Positions 51,690 to 60,397 of a DNA stretch of 64,000 bases are shown piece by piece. The number at the start of each line of letters is the position of its first letter. The first letter of the stretch is position 1. The position numbers were made by a program, and so were the translations under genes. Origin of the DNA: Spirosoma foliorum. Its GTDB lineage: Bacteria; Bacteroidota; Bacteroidia; Cytophagales; Spirosomataceae. The DNA lies in the NCBI RefSeq assembly GCF_014117325.1, contig NZ_CP059732.1:6647001-6711000 (forward strand), written 5' to 3'. The notes under the pieces were generated by a model. That model saw nothing but the letters and a program-made list of their open reading frames with translations, did not search any database and was not told the DNA's origin.

Positions 51690-53201
51690 CTACGACTCCT
51701 TTTTGAACTCCAATCGATCAAAAACCAAGGTATCAACTTTGCCGGATATGCCCAGAACAAAACGGGCGCTGGCTTTTCCTAACCAGGGTTTTGTATAAGG
51801 GCCATAAAACGTATCGTAATGCCAGTGCGCCAGATTGGCATTTAGGCTATTATCATTTACGTTGATAACCAGTTGATTTCCCTGTACACTCACCTCCGCC
51901 TTACCATACAACGGGCTGGTGTATTTTCCGGCGTAGGCTGCCAATGGCAGCGATGGTGATGTGTTCAGCACCCGTTTATCGAGGAATGCTTTCTCGGCTT
52001 TTTTGTCCTGTTCTTTTAAGCCATCGTAGAGCTTTTTGAATTCGGTACTCCAATCCCGATTACCACCTAAGGCAAACCAGTCGAAGGTTTTATAAACGAG
52101 TGCGTGGCGAACTTCGGCGTGATCGTAATTACCAAATACGTAAACACCTAGTTTTTCATTGGGTAATTGCGCCGTTATAGCCGTCAGACCAGACAGGCTA
52201 CCCGTATGGAAATTCACTTTATGGCCTTTATAATCATGCTGATACCAACCCAGGCCATACGTTCGCCAGTTGGGTTTCAGGATTTGCATGGTTGGGTACT
52301 CGTCTTCTGGAAAAAACGTTTGTGGTGTAAACATCTCTTTCCAGGTCTCGGGCTTTACCAAACGGCCACCGCTGTATTTGCTACTATCGAGCATGCAGAT
52401 AACCCATTTACTAATATCGTCGGCCGATGACCAGACCGCTCCCGCTGAACCGATTTCACTGTCGGCACCATACTCAATGACCTTAATCGTGTCGTTGATG
52501 TTGTAGTGAGGCCTCGTCAGGTTATTGTCTTTGATATAGCCACGCTTGGGTGCCGTCCGATTCATGCCCAATGGCGTAAAAATTCGCTCCTTCAGAAATT
52601 CGGCCCAGGTCTTTCCAGTAATTCGTTCGATTACGCGTCCGGCCGCAGAGTAAAATGTATTCTGATAAGCAAACCCAGCCCGAAACGGGTAGCTTGGTTT
52701 GACCATTTCCATCCGCCGAAGCATTTCATTGACCGGAATCGTCATAGCTCCAGTCATAAAATCGGTGCTACCGACACCTGTATCGTGAATGAGCAAATCG
52801 CGGATTTTTAGTTCGCGAGTTACGTACGGATCGTATAGCTGCAACTCGGGCAAGTACTTCGAAACGGGATCGTTCCAGGCGAGTTTTTCTTCATCCACCA
52901 GCATTCCCATCAAAGTGACGGTCATGGCTTTTGTAGTCGAAGCACAGGCAAATAACGTCTGGGTATCAACCGGATCAGCTTTGTCGGACGCGACCCCGGC
53001 CACCTCACGCACACCATATCCTTTCGCAAAAAGAACCTTGTTGTCTTTGACAACTGTAATCGATAAACCGGGCACATTCCATTGCTTACGAGCAGCTTCG
53101 ACGTAGGCATCGAATTCCTGAATTTGTTTCGCAGAGATTGGCTTCTGGGCAGAGGCCGTAAGGGAGATTAGGGCAAGAAGAAGTACAGTTAGTTTTCTCA
53201 T
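51690..53201 (-). CDS. Exported serine hydrolase (class C beta-lactamase fold) with DUF3471-like C-domain
   Basis: 503 residues with signal peptide (ends near ASAQ). Catalytic residues of the penicillin-binding/beta-lactamase fold are present: Ser88-Thr-Thr-Lys91 in ACASTTKAM, Tyr179 in YQN, and the third motif HTGS near residue 345. The C-terminal ~100 residues (PLYGKAEVSVQGNQLVINV) are a DUF3471-like lipocalin-type domain. Probably a periplasmic peptidase or esterase and not a resistance enzyme. Gene is isolated: convergent to MFS, and its upstream gap carries repeat remnants. Confidence 0.9.
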   Translation of the reverse strand: MRKLTVLLLALISLTASAQKPISAKQIQEFDAYVEAARKQWNVPGLSITVVKDNKVLFAKGYGVREVAGVASDKADPVDTQTLFACASTTKAMTVTLMGMLVDEEKLAWNDPVSKYLPELQLYDPYVTRELKIRDLLIHDTGVGSTDFMTGAMTIPVNEMLRRMEMVKPSYPFRAGFAYQNTFYSAAGRVIERITGKTWAEFLKERIFTPLGMNRTAPKRGYIKDNNLTRPHYNINDTIKVIEYGADSEIGSAGAVWSSADDISKWVICMLDSSKYSGGRLVKPETWKEMFTPQTFFPEDEYPTMQILKPNWRTYGLGWYQHDYKGHKVNFHTGSLSGLTAITAQLPNEKLGVYVFGNYDHAEVRHALVYKTFDWFALGGNRDWSTEFKKLYDGLKEQDKKAEKAFLDKRVLNTSPSLPLAAYAGKYTSPLYGKAEVSVQGNQLVINVNDNSLNANLAHWHYDTFYGPYTKPWLGKASARFVLGISGKVDTLVFDRLEFKKES

Positions 53202-53263
53202 GTAGGCTGTTGGTATCGCGTGCTAAGCTCAATGTACGAACAAGTCAACTTCGCTCTAAAACG

Positions 53264-53371
53264 ATTACAGGATTTACTGGACATCTCCTAAAAAATATCC
53301 TGTAAATCCTGTAATTATTTTATTAAATCTGTAAAGTTTTTTGAGATTCCTCCTTACGTCGGAATGACAAA
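53264..53371. repeat. ATCCTGTAA period-9 hairpin and a solo GTCATTCC-type arm
   Basis: ATTACAGGATTTA (53264-53276) and its complement (53303-53315) form a 13-bp stem; the right side repeats ATCCTGTAA in steps of 9. From 53344 to 53371 there is one degenerate arm of the hairpin family at 21505-21586 (AGATTCCTCCTTACGTC and following GGAATGACAAAAA). The gap has no gene. Confidence 0.75.
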
Positions 53372-53393
53372 AAATAAACTAGCCCTGATCAGA

Positions 53394-53954
53394 TTACAAT
53401 CCAAAAACGACATTAAACTTAAGCGTCATGGCATCTTCGGTCTTGAGGCCCATTAGCGAGGGTCGCTCGATGTTATGGTCGCTCATGTTGACGGGGAATT
53501 CGCCGGTTAGTGTCATTTTTCCGCCAGCATCTTTGCGAGTAGCCTCCAGCGTAACAGGCTTAGCCACACCATGAAAGGTAAGCGTGCCTTTAGCCGTCAA
53601 CGTCCCATTTTCGCCCGCTTTAATATCCGAACTAACAAACGTAACGTTGGGATATTTCAGTCCATCCAGAACTTCCATAGCGTGCGAATCGCGGTTGTTG
53701 TTATCGCTATCGAATGACGATACTTTTAAGGAAACAGCCACGCTTTCAGGCTGTTTGGTATCGTCGTTGTACATGATGGCACAGTTTACCTCTTTACTTA
53801 CGCCATCCCACTTATGCAACGGATGCTTAGCCGAATACGTGACCGTCGATAAGGCTTTGTCAGCCATAATCTTGCGCTTGGCCATCGGTGCCGAAGTAAA
53901 GGCAAAGAGAATCCCGATGGCTAACCAATAGCCATACTTAAGCGTGTATTTCAT
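53394..53954 (-). CDS. Exported YceI-family protein
   Basis: 186 residues with signal peptide (about 1-24). The YceI lipocalin-like fold is recognised from STVTYSAKHPLHKWDGVSKEV, FDSDNNNRDSHAMEVLDGLKYPNVTF and GTLTFHGVAKPVTLEA, given by their key residues. YceI proteins bind polyprenoid lipids in the periplasm. Its start lies 4 nt after the stop of the preceding membrane-protein gene, so it belongs to the run with the Rieske and b561-like genes and may carry an isoprenoid quinone for them. Confidence 0.92.
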   Translation of the reverse strand: MKYTLKYGYWLAIGILFAFTSAPMAKRKIMADKALSTVTYSAKHPLHKWDGVSKEVNCAIMYNDDTKQPESVAVSLKVSSFDSDNNNRDSHAMEVLDGLKYPNVTFVSSDIKAGENGTLTAKGTLTFHGVAKPVTLEATRKDAGGKMTLTGEFPVNMSDHNIERPSLMGLKTEDAMTLKFNVVFGL

Positions 53955-53958
53955 GGTC

Positions 53959-54642
53959 TTAAAATGTTAAAGAAAGTATCGAAGCCGCATAGGCCCCAAA
54001 CGTGGTATAGGCAGCCGCCCGGTGTATGGGCTTCAGGTCCGGATTGTTATCAATCATGTGGGCCAGAACATTTGTCGCAACCATACCCGTCAGGTGAACA
54101 ATGGCGAGATACTTGTGCAGTTTTATAGACGTAAAACCCTTTTTTGCGCCCACTACAGGCGGAGGTGCCGTAAGTGACAGGAGCAGCGTAGTACCATAGG
54201 TAACATTGATAAGCGTAGCGGAGCGTTCGTGCCACTTTTTGGTATCGATATAATCCTGTCCTTTGGCATTATATAGTTTTGCTCCCAGAAGCCCCTGAGC
54301 CACAAATCCAGCCAGCGTCACAAACCCACCAATTTGGTGCGCTACGAGCATAGTCCGTCGAATTTTTAGCTCATGTGCACGCCCTTCTGGCGTTAACGGC
54401 GCAATCTTCATGGTTCGCAACAGCCCTTTAGGTCCCCAAAATGCCCGTTGTGTAAAAATCATTTTATGGGGCAACAACGGTTGCGATTCTGTTGAATCGG
54501 AAAGGCCAGCCAGCAAATCAGTGGCCGAAGCATCGGTTTTTGCTGGTGCAATAACGGTATCCCGACGAACAGCCGTCGAATCCTGGGCTCGGAGCCCTCC
54601 TATCCCGAGCCACAGGAGCACGGCAACATGAATGTACTTCAT
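53959..54642 (-). CDS. Membrane protein with conserved His, possible cytochrome b561-like
   Basis: 227 residues with a signal peptide (ends near LRAQ) and about four membrane segments after residue 95. Histidines occur at the ends of these segments: VAHQIGGFV, KKWHERSATL, KLHKYLAIVHLTGM, LAHMIDN and IHRAAAYTT. Such spacing suggests heme b ligation as in b561/ferric-reductase-like proteins, but I do not see a signature that settles it. It lies between the YceI and Rieske genes on the same strand, with gaps of 4 and 17 nt, so an electron-transfer role is plausible. Confidence 0.65.
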   Translation of the reverse strand: MKYIHVAVLLWLGIGGLRAQDSTAVRRDTVIAPAKTDASATDLLAGLSDSTESQPLLPHKMIFTQRAFWGPKGLLRTMKIAPLTPEGRAHELKIRRTMLVAHQIGGFVTLAGFVAQGLLGAKLYNAKGQDYIDTKKWHERSATLINVTYGTTLLLSLTAPPPVVGAKKGFTSIKLHKYLAIVHLTGMVATNVLAHMIDNNPDLKPIHRAAAYTTFGAYAASILSLTF

Positions 54643-54659
54643 CGAGCAAAATTTAGTTG

Positions 54660-55193
54660 TTAGGCAGTCACTGTTAACGTATTTCCATCCGCACTCAGGG
54701 ATGTTTTATATTTAGTCAATGCTTTAGTAGCTGGGCCTACTTCTACAGCACCAGTCAGGCTGTATTCTGAGCCATGATTTGAGCAATAGATGTCGTCCTG
54801 AGTAGCCCGATACTGTACTTCCGTTCCTTCATGCGTACACGTTTTAGAGAGCGCGACGAATGAACCACTTGTACTTTTAGCCACAATCAGGCTTCCAATA
54901 ATTGAATACTGACCCGCTGTTTTCAGCTTACTATAATTTGAGTTAGTCAAATCAATGGTAAAGCTAACGGTTCCAGCCGAAGCATCTGCATTGCCCGTCA
55001 CGCCAGCCGCAGGCGTTACAACTGTACCTCCCGGCGTGCCATCGCTACTACTTTTCGAGCAGGCAGTTAGTCCGGTTCCCATGCAATAGAAAGCCATCAG
55101 GGCGGCACTGCTCATACCGAGGCTACGCATAAATTCTCCGCGATTCATTTGGTCGGTTGTTGGATTGCTTTTCATTTGGTCGATTGTTTTCAT
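54660..55193 (-). CDS. Rieske [2Fe-2S] lipoprotein
   Basis: 177 residues. The cluster ligands are Cys119 and His121 in KTCTHEG and Cys137 and His140 in YCSNHGSEY, the arrangement of Rieske proteins (C-X-H, 15 residues, C-X2-H). The N-terminus has RGEFMRSLGMSSAALMAF, a possible Tat-like or lipoprotein leader with a lipobox near LTAC (Cys45), then a low-complexity Gly/Thr linker (about 46-75). It is probably anchored to the periplasmic side of the membrane and may transfer electrons in the same pathway as the b561-like protein. Confidence 0.92.
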   Translation of the reverse strand: MKTIDQMKSNPTTDQMNRGEFMRSLGMSSAALMAFYCMGTGLTACSKSSSDGTPGGTVVTPAAGVTGNADASAGTVSFTIDLTNSNYSKLKTAGQYSIIGSLIVAKSTSGSFVALSKTCTHEGTEVQYRATQDDIYCSNHGSEYSLTGAVEVGPATKALTKYKTSLSADGNTLTVTA

Positions 55194-55246
55194 GTAGTTA
55201 CATTAATTAATAGCCTCCTGTAGGCTACCATCTGTAAACGTTCACA

Positions 55247-56905
55247 TCATAATTTATAGCGGAGAGAAAAAAACGCGCCGGTGCTCAATAAATTGACTTT
55301 AAAAAAACCTACTCCTCGTAAGGGTGCTTTCATAAATGGCTCAACCTGCCAGGATAATCGTCGGCTGATGGAGCGTTCGTAGCCTACCGATAGGTTTAAA
55401 TTACTGAAACCATAGCCACCCGTACTGGTGCTCCATTGCGTAGGCTGATTATACGTATGCGGAGGGTACGTATAGGTATAATCTTCCTGCTTCATGATAT
55501 AACTGGTTACGCCAGCACTGACAAACCAGCGAGTTGGCAATCGTCGCTCATCAAGACGAGGGATTACGGCAACATCGTAACGTATATTGATCGGTATATC
55601 GAACATATTACAACGACCATCGACCATATCCGGCGATTTCATAGGCGGTTGCCACCAGGCCGATGGTGCCGTATACTCGCTCGGCAAGGTTTTATAGACT
55701 TTTGTACTTTTAATCACGCCAGCCTGAATACTCCACCGAGACGCTATCCGGTACTCCAGGAGTAAGCCAATATTTGTACCCGGACGATCAAAGTTTTTCA
55801 AGCCAACTGTACTCAAATCGGGGGCAACTACAAATCGAACACTTAAGCCCCGCATGGGCGGCAACTTCGGTGTAGCTTGTTGAGAAACAGGCTCAGGTTC
55901 TGCTTCAACTGGCCGATTCGTAAACGTTAGCGACTTTGGCCAATGCGCTGGCCGACTTGCCAGTTCATTGATGTCTGGTAATACTCCAGTAGTAGTCTCA
56001 CTCGACTCAGCAGCAACTACCTTATTTTCGGTAGAGGCACCATCCGGTGTGCCGGGCTCTTGTTCTTTTACTACAGATCGTTTCTTAAACGACGGAGTAG
56101 ACGATAACGCATAGCCTTCTGTTGGAAAAGCAACCGAATTTTGCCGGGTGTTACGCCGTTTCCGATTTGACAAGACACTTCTATTTTCGAACGAAGCTGT
56201 CTGGTCTAAGCGATTCGTCAGTATGTCTGCGTTATCGGTCACCAAGGATTTTTGGGCAAGCCGAGAACGATTTGTCCGAGGCTTGTTATTTGTTTCCTTT
56301 TGCCTGTACGCCGATGTTACTGCTTTTGTTGCAACATGAGCTTTAGGATTATTTAATGACTTACTTGATAACGATTCCGTTTCAGTACGTTTTATCGCAC
56401 TAACTCTCTCAGGCGAAGTCAGTTCCGTAACCTTGGCGGTAGATTTATCAACGCGATTTTCTGAACTACCTGGCCCCCTTGCCGTCTCTCCCCGATCAGC
56501 CAATTGCTCAACTTCATCAACCTGTTGTTCCGAAGAACGCGCCGGTTTTGTTTCTGCTGATTCCGTATTGGCCAATCGGGGTGTTTCGGCCTGCGACACT
56601 CCTTTAGCTGTGCTCGTCAATACTGATTTAGAATCTGTTATCTTTTTTGATGCGATAACTTTATTCCCAGATTTCACTTTATGATAAACAAACAAGCTAC
56701 TACCCGTCAGTAGTAACAGAAGCGCAACCGGCAAGCCCCAACGGAGCAGGTTTTTCCAGTTTGATGCACCGCTGGGCGTGGTGCGGTCGTTGGCATCCAG
56801 GCGGGCTTTCATGTCCTGCCAGGCTGCCGGATCGAACGGGGTATCGAACTCTTCAACCGACTTTCTGAAGAGCCCGTCCAATTGGTCATCGGTTAGCTCT
56901 GGCAT
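55247..56905 (-). CDS. Anti-sigma-like protein with C-terminal outer-membrane-barrel-like domain
   Basis: 552 residues. The first ~45 residues (DDQLDGLFRKSVEEFDTPFDPAAWQDM) are the cytoplasmic anti-sigma-like part typical of this Bacteroidetes arrangement, a membrane segment follows (about 51-70, LPVALLLLLTGSSLFVYH), then a long Ser/Thr/Lys-rich linker (about 75-335), then about 200 residues with the strand pattern of a PorT/OmpA-like barrel and the end SLRYKL. Its 5' end overlaps the sigma gene by 20 bp. A single chain with an inner-membrane segment and a barrel-like end is unusual. Direct regulation of the sigma factor is inferred. Confidence 0.7.
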   Translation of the reverse strand: MPELTDDQLDGLFRKSVEEFDTPFDPAAWQDMKARLDANDRTTPSGASNWKNLLRWGLPVALLLLLTGSSLFVYHKVKSGNKVIASKKITDSKSVLTSTAKGVSQAETPRLANTESAETKPARSSEQQVDEVEQLADRGETARGPGSSENRVDKSTAKVTELTSPERVSAIKRTETESLSSKSLNNPKAHVATKAVTSAYRQKETNNKPRTNRSRLAQKSLVTDNADILTNRLDQTASFENRSVLSNRKRRNTRQNSVAFPTEGYALSSTPSFKKRSVVKEQEPGTPDGASTENKVVAAESSETTTGVLPDINELASRPAHWPKSLTFTNRPVEAEPEPVSQQATPKLPPMRGLSVRFVVAPDLSTVGLKNFDRPGTNIGLLLEYRIASRWSIQAGVIKSTKVYKTLPSEYTAPSAWWQPPMKSPDMVDGRCNMFDIPINIRYDVAVIPRLDERRLPTRWFVSAGVTSYIMKQEDYTYTYPPHTYNQPTQWSTSTGGYGFSNLNLSVGYERSISRRLSWQVEPFMKAPLRGVGFFKVNLLSTGAFFSLRYKL

Positions 56906-57461
56906 ACTCGTCGTAGTTTATGTGTTTCAATAGTTGGCGCAGATTTTCGCGCGCCCGAGCCAGGTTCGATTTCGACGCACCAACCGAAATGCCAAGTTGT
57001 GTGGCAATTTCTTCGTGCGTAAATCCTTCCATAACATACAAATTAAAAACAAGCCGATAGGCCGGTGATAAGCGTTGAACGAAGCCCAGTAACTCCTCGT
57101 GCGACAATTGACTGAATGCATCGGCCGCTTCTGAAACAGCTATCTGGGCAACCTTATCAACATCTTCGTGCTGGTGACGCACTTCCTGCCGATAATGGTC
57201 AATAGCTGAATTAATCAAAATGCGCCGAAGCCATCCTTTAAACGGTTGCGCCGAGTCATACTGCTCCAATCGGGTAAAGACTTTCAGAAATCCATCGTTC
57301 AGTACTTCCAAAGCCTCATCGCGAGTGGGTGCATAGCGCAGACAAACGCTCATAGCATACCCATAAAACTGCCGGTACAGCAATTCCTGACTTCGCCGGT
57401 GGTTACGTAGACACCCCGCCAAAATGTCGGTTAAAGCCGGTATGTTAGGAGCGTTGGACAA
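56886..57461 (-). CDS. ECF sigma-70 factor
   Basis: 191-residue ECF sigma factor. Region 2 contains YAMSVCLRYAPTRDEALEVLNDGFLKVF and the DNA-melting segment PFKGWLRRILINSAIDHYR (key residues only); region 4 contains HEEIATQLGISVGASKSNLARAR, the HTH for the minus-35 element. Overlaps the anti-sigma-like gene by 20 bp, which suggests translational coupling. Likely regulates the downstream Rieske, b561-like and YceI genes, and perhaps the upstream repeat lipoprotein. Confidence 0.92.
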   Translation of the reverse strand: MSNAPNIPALTDILAGCLRNHRRSQELLYRQFYGYAMSVCLRYAPTRDEALEVLNDGFLKVFTRLEQYDSAQPFKGWLRRILINSAIDHYRQEVRHQHEDVDKVAQIAVSEAADAFSQLSHEELLGFVQRLSPAYRLVFNLYVMEGFTHEEIATQLGISVGASKSNLARARENLRQLLKHINYDEYARANR

Positions 57462-57536
57462 AGCAAGTCAATCTATGGGTTATCGCTTACAGTTTACTAT
57501 TCATGGCTAGAAATCACCTATCAACCAGAATCAACT

Positions 57537-58379
57537 TTATAGATTTGGTGCCTCAACCGATGTAGCGTTCACTACAGGCCACACGCCGGGTCTTGGAACA
57601 CTTACTCCTTTAGTACTACCTCGTTGTGCATTATCAGAACCAAAATAATACAACGGCCAGCCTTTGTAGGTTAGTTGTGTCTTTCCAAAAACCGTAATCG
57701 TTGCAAAATCTGTTTTCTTCAGCGCCGAAGGAACTTCTCCGAGCGTAGCAGCCTGGAAGATTGGCCAGGTTCCATCATTGCTAAAATCGGCCTTAGTGTA
57801 TTTGTTAACGTTCTTTTTATCATTCGCAAACGCATAGAGTGTACGCCCGGTACTATCGGTCAAAAAGATAGAATTGCCCGTACCTTCTTTCGTATCAAAT
57901 GTATAGCTTTTACCATCATTACCAACTAGTTGGCGCGATGCAAGCTGAACCGTGTAGTTTGGCTTGGCCACCATCCATACATTGCCCACATTCTCCCCTG
58001 CGACATCGCCCGCTTTTGCATCATTCTTGAAATAATAAAGCGGCCAGCCTTTAAAGGTCGTTTGCTTGGCACCATCAGCCCGAGTAATCGTTGCAAAGTC
58101 AGACGCTTTCAGGCTTTTGCCAAGCGTAAGATTTTCCTGGTAGAATATTGGCCAGTTATCTCTACAAGTTCCCGAGCAGGTTGCATCGCCCGCCACGTCG
58201 GGGGCAAAAAAGTATAGTGTTTTACCTCCTTCGCCGGTTAATACCTTACCGAGTGTCGTTGTGCTTACTTCTACAGAAGCCACGGTAGTCGGATTTTCTT
58301 CATCCTTGCAGCTTAGCAACGTGACTATCAAGAAGCTAGTCAGCACCACAAAACGATTAGCATAAATGAACAATTTCAT
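57537..58379 (-). CDS. Lipoprotein with repeated Y-X4-D (Lipoprotein_15) domains
   Basis: 280 residues with a lipobox near VTLLSC (Cys24). Two copies of the PF03640-type domain are seen, marked by TLYFFAPDVAGDATC and GWPLYYFKNDAKAGD (first copy, about 45-140) and TLYAFANDKKN and GWPLYYFGSDNAQRGST (second copy, about 185-265). Domains of this type are found in secreted lipoproteins associated with redox genes. It lies 75 bp upstream of the sigma gene on the same strand and completes the envelope redox module. Confidence 0.88.
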   Translation of the reverse strand: MKLFIYANRFVVLTSFLIVTLLSCKDEENPTTVASVEVSTTTLGKVLTGEGGKTLYFFAPDVAGDATCSGTCRDNWPIFYQENLTLGKSLKASDFATITRADGAKQTTFKGWPLYYFKNDAKAGDVAGENVGNVWMVAKPNYTVQLASRQLVGNDGKSYTFDTKEGTGNSIFLTDSTGRTLYAFANDKKNVNKYTKADFSNDGTWPIFQAATLGEVPSALKKTDFATITVFGKTQLTYKGWPLYYFGSDNAQRGSTKGVSVPRPGVWPVVNATSVEAPNL

Positions 58380-58489
58380 TTTATCAACTGTGTTTTAATG
58401 TGAGAAAAAAGAACAGTTGAACCGGTTCAGTGGGCAATACGGGAGGTATAGAAAAAGGGTTGCGTGAGCGATGAAAAGTTTTGTAGAAA

Positions 58490-58678
58490 TACTCAGGGGC
58501 AGTCAGAGGTAGCCAGGTGATTGTCAGGATTGGTCAAGAGTAGTCAGATGATTGTCAAGTGGTTGCTGGAAATGATCAGGAGTGTATTTTCACTACTATA
58601 TCTGACAATCATCTGACCAATCTTGACAATTTCCTGGCAATCTCTGACTACCCTTGACCATTTCCTGACAACTCTTGG
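58490..58678. repeat. Degenerate GTCA array in inverted halves
   Basis: About 190 bp filled with imperfect 10-11-nt units of the type ATTGTCAGG, TTGGTCAAG, GTAGTCAGA (left half, 58500-58580) and their reverse complements (right half, 58600-58678, such as CTGACAATC, CTGACCAATC, TTGACAATT). The two halves can pair imperfectly. No gene lies here. The right half ends at the App1 gene stop. Confidence 0.75.
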
Positions 58679-59830
58679 TTATTCTTTATCCGCCCGACGA
58701 TCGGCCCGGATTTCAGGAATTGTGTCGGGGTCAATTAACCCCAGAGAGGCTGCGTGTTCGGCGGCTGCTACCGTATCGTTTACCAGCAACATCGGGACAT
58801 TCTGGGCCGCTGTTGTTCGAATTAGCTCCCGAACCATCTCGTCCCGCCGATCTTCCGACACATCGCGAATGTAAATGGCCCGGATTCGACCCGGATTTTC
58901 GCGAACAACCTGTGCGTAAATTTCGGGATCTTGCTGACCACTGTCGCCAATAAGCACAAAGGGCAGTTCTGGGTTTACGTCCATCACTTTTCGAATCATG
59001 GCCAGTTTGTGCGTATGGTGTCCTTCCGACGAGAGAAACGACGGCGATATGGTAAAATCGCGTAGTAAAATCGGGCCTTTGGGAATGCCCTGAATTCGAA
59101 AAAAATCGACCAGCAGATCGTACAAATTCCAGGGACTGCTCGACACAAAATAAATTGGATTGAATAGCGTCGTAACCGCTCCGCTCTGCAACGCCCGATA
59201 AAAAGCGGCAATTCCGGCAAAGGGCAAACGAGTGTAGGCGTTGCCCAGGAATGTCAGACGGGCGGTCTGAAGCAGGTTAGTGGCATCAGTTACGAGCACC
59301 GTATCATCAATATCAGAAATTACCCCAAATTGGCTGAACGGGGGCGAAATCATCAAATACCCATCTTTCGCAACCGGCTGGTTAGTCGTTTCTTCTGCCG
59401 AAACGGGCTGCATAATTCCATCCAGCGAATACCGAACCGGAAACCATACGCGACCAGGAGCCAAGTCGGTCGGTGGATGGATGGTCACCTCAAAATAACC
59501 GTTCTCATCAGTGGTTGTCGTGTACGTCTGGTCAAACGCTTCGACACGCACCGTAACATCCGGCACTTCATCACTATCAAAGCGCTGGTAGGTAGCCAGT
59601 AAGTTTTGCCAGAACGTATCCCGATCGCTGGGTGTGCTTAAATCTCGCTGGCGCAAAACGCGGCCTTTCACCCAAACCGCCCCCGGAGCAGGCCCACCAA
59701 AACCACGATAGTAAATAATTCGATACGGTGTTTCGGCATCCAGTCGTCCAGAAAGTCGGCTTTTGAGCCGATCAAACTGAGTCTCAACGTCAGTGGCTGT
59801 ATTTACTAAAAAATCTTTCCAGGAAGACAT
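58679..59830 (-). CDS. App1-like phosphatidate phosphatase (DUF2183)
   Basis: 383-residue protein of the App1/DUF2183 family. A beta-rich N-domain (about 45-140) precedes the HAD-like catalytic part with the DxDxT motif SDIDDTVL (Asp173, Asp175, Thr177), later YFVSSSPWNLYDLL, and the acidic end LIGDSGQQDPEIYA. Family members dephosphorylate phosphatidic acid. Length is near normal. No signal peptide, so cytosolic or peripheral. Gene stands alone; the stop abuts the GTCA array. Confidence 0.9.
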   Translation of the reverse strand: MSSWKDFLVNTATDVETQFDRLKSRLSGRLDAETPYRIIYYRGFGGPAPGAVWVKGRVLRQRDLSTPSDRDTFWQNLLATYQRFDSDEVPDVTVRVEAFDQTYTTTTDENGYFEVTIHPPTDLAPGRVWFPVRYSLDGIMQPVSAEETTNQPVAKDGYLMISPPFSQFGVISDIDDTVLVTDATNLLQTARLTFLGNAYTRLPFAGIAAFYRALQSGAVTTLFNPIYFVSSSPWNLYDLLVDFFRIQGIPKGPILLRDFTISPSFLSSEGHHTHKLAMIRKVMDVNPELPFVLIGDSGQQDPEIYAQVVRENPGRIRAIYIRDVSEDRRDEMVRELIRTTAAQNVPMLLVNDTVAAAEHAASLGLIDPDTIPEIRADRRADKE

Positions 59831-59894
59831 AAGCTAACAATCAGATAGGTTTACAGGAGTCAGACTCGTTTTTTAGCGAAGATAATGGAGCGAT

Positions 59895-59926
59895 TTTCGG
59901 CCATCCGGGGTTTAGTGGTAACTTTG
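59895..59926 (+). promoter_or_regulatory. Promoter-like box upstream of ridA
   Basis: TAACTTTG at 59919-59926 with a TTTT at 59894-59897 about 21 nt upstream. The ATG at 60025 lies about 100 nt downstream. By motif only. Confidence 0.35.
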
Positions 59927-60024
59927 GCAGTCGATAGACTATACATTAGTAAAAGCGGGTAATAAATTCGCCCTGATTGCCAGTTGCAAGATTACTTCCT
60001 ATCGACAAATCACTACTAAAAACT

Positions 60025-60390
60025 ATGAGCAAGCAAATTGTTTATACCAATCAGGCTCCAGAGCCCATTGGACCCTATAGCCAGGCTGTTAAAGCGAATG
60101 GAATGCTGTTCGTCTCTGGCCAGGTTGCCATCGACTTAGCCTCTAAAGGCGATATTAAAGCGGAGACGTTGAAAGTAATGGAGAACATCGGCGCTATTTT
60201 GACAGCCGCTGGTCTGGATTATAGCAACGTTGTCAAATCCACCATTTTCGTGAAGGACATGAACAACTTCGCAGCTATTAACGAAGTATATGGCCAATTC
60301 TTCACCAGCGAACCACCTGCTCGCGAAACCGTCGAAGTTGCCCGCTTGCCTAAAGATGTTAACGTTGAAATTTCTGTTATTGCTATTTAA
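60025..60390 (+). CDS. ridA: RidA-family enamine/imine deaminase
   Basis: 121 residues from the ATG at 60025; the frame opens 16 codons earlier but the domain begins at this Met. RidA hydrolyses reactive 2-aminoacrylate-type enamines. Segments GPYSQAVKANGMLFVSGQVAID, VVKSTIFVKDMNNFAAINEVYGQFF and PPARETVEVARLPKDVNVEISVIAI cover the whole fold, including the conserved Arg in ARETV (substrate carboxylate) and the terminal Glu. Trimeric enzyme of the cytosol. gltX follows after a hairpin. Confidence 0.94.
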   Translation: MSKQIVYTNQAPEPIGPYSQAVKANGMLFVSGQVAIDLASKGDIKAETLKVMENIGAILTAAGLDYSNVVKSTIFVKDMNNFAAINEVYGQFFTSEPPARETVEVARLPKDVNVEISVIAI

Positions 60391-60397
60391 TAAAAAA

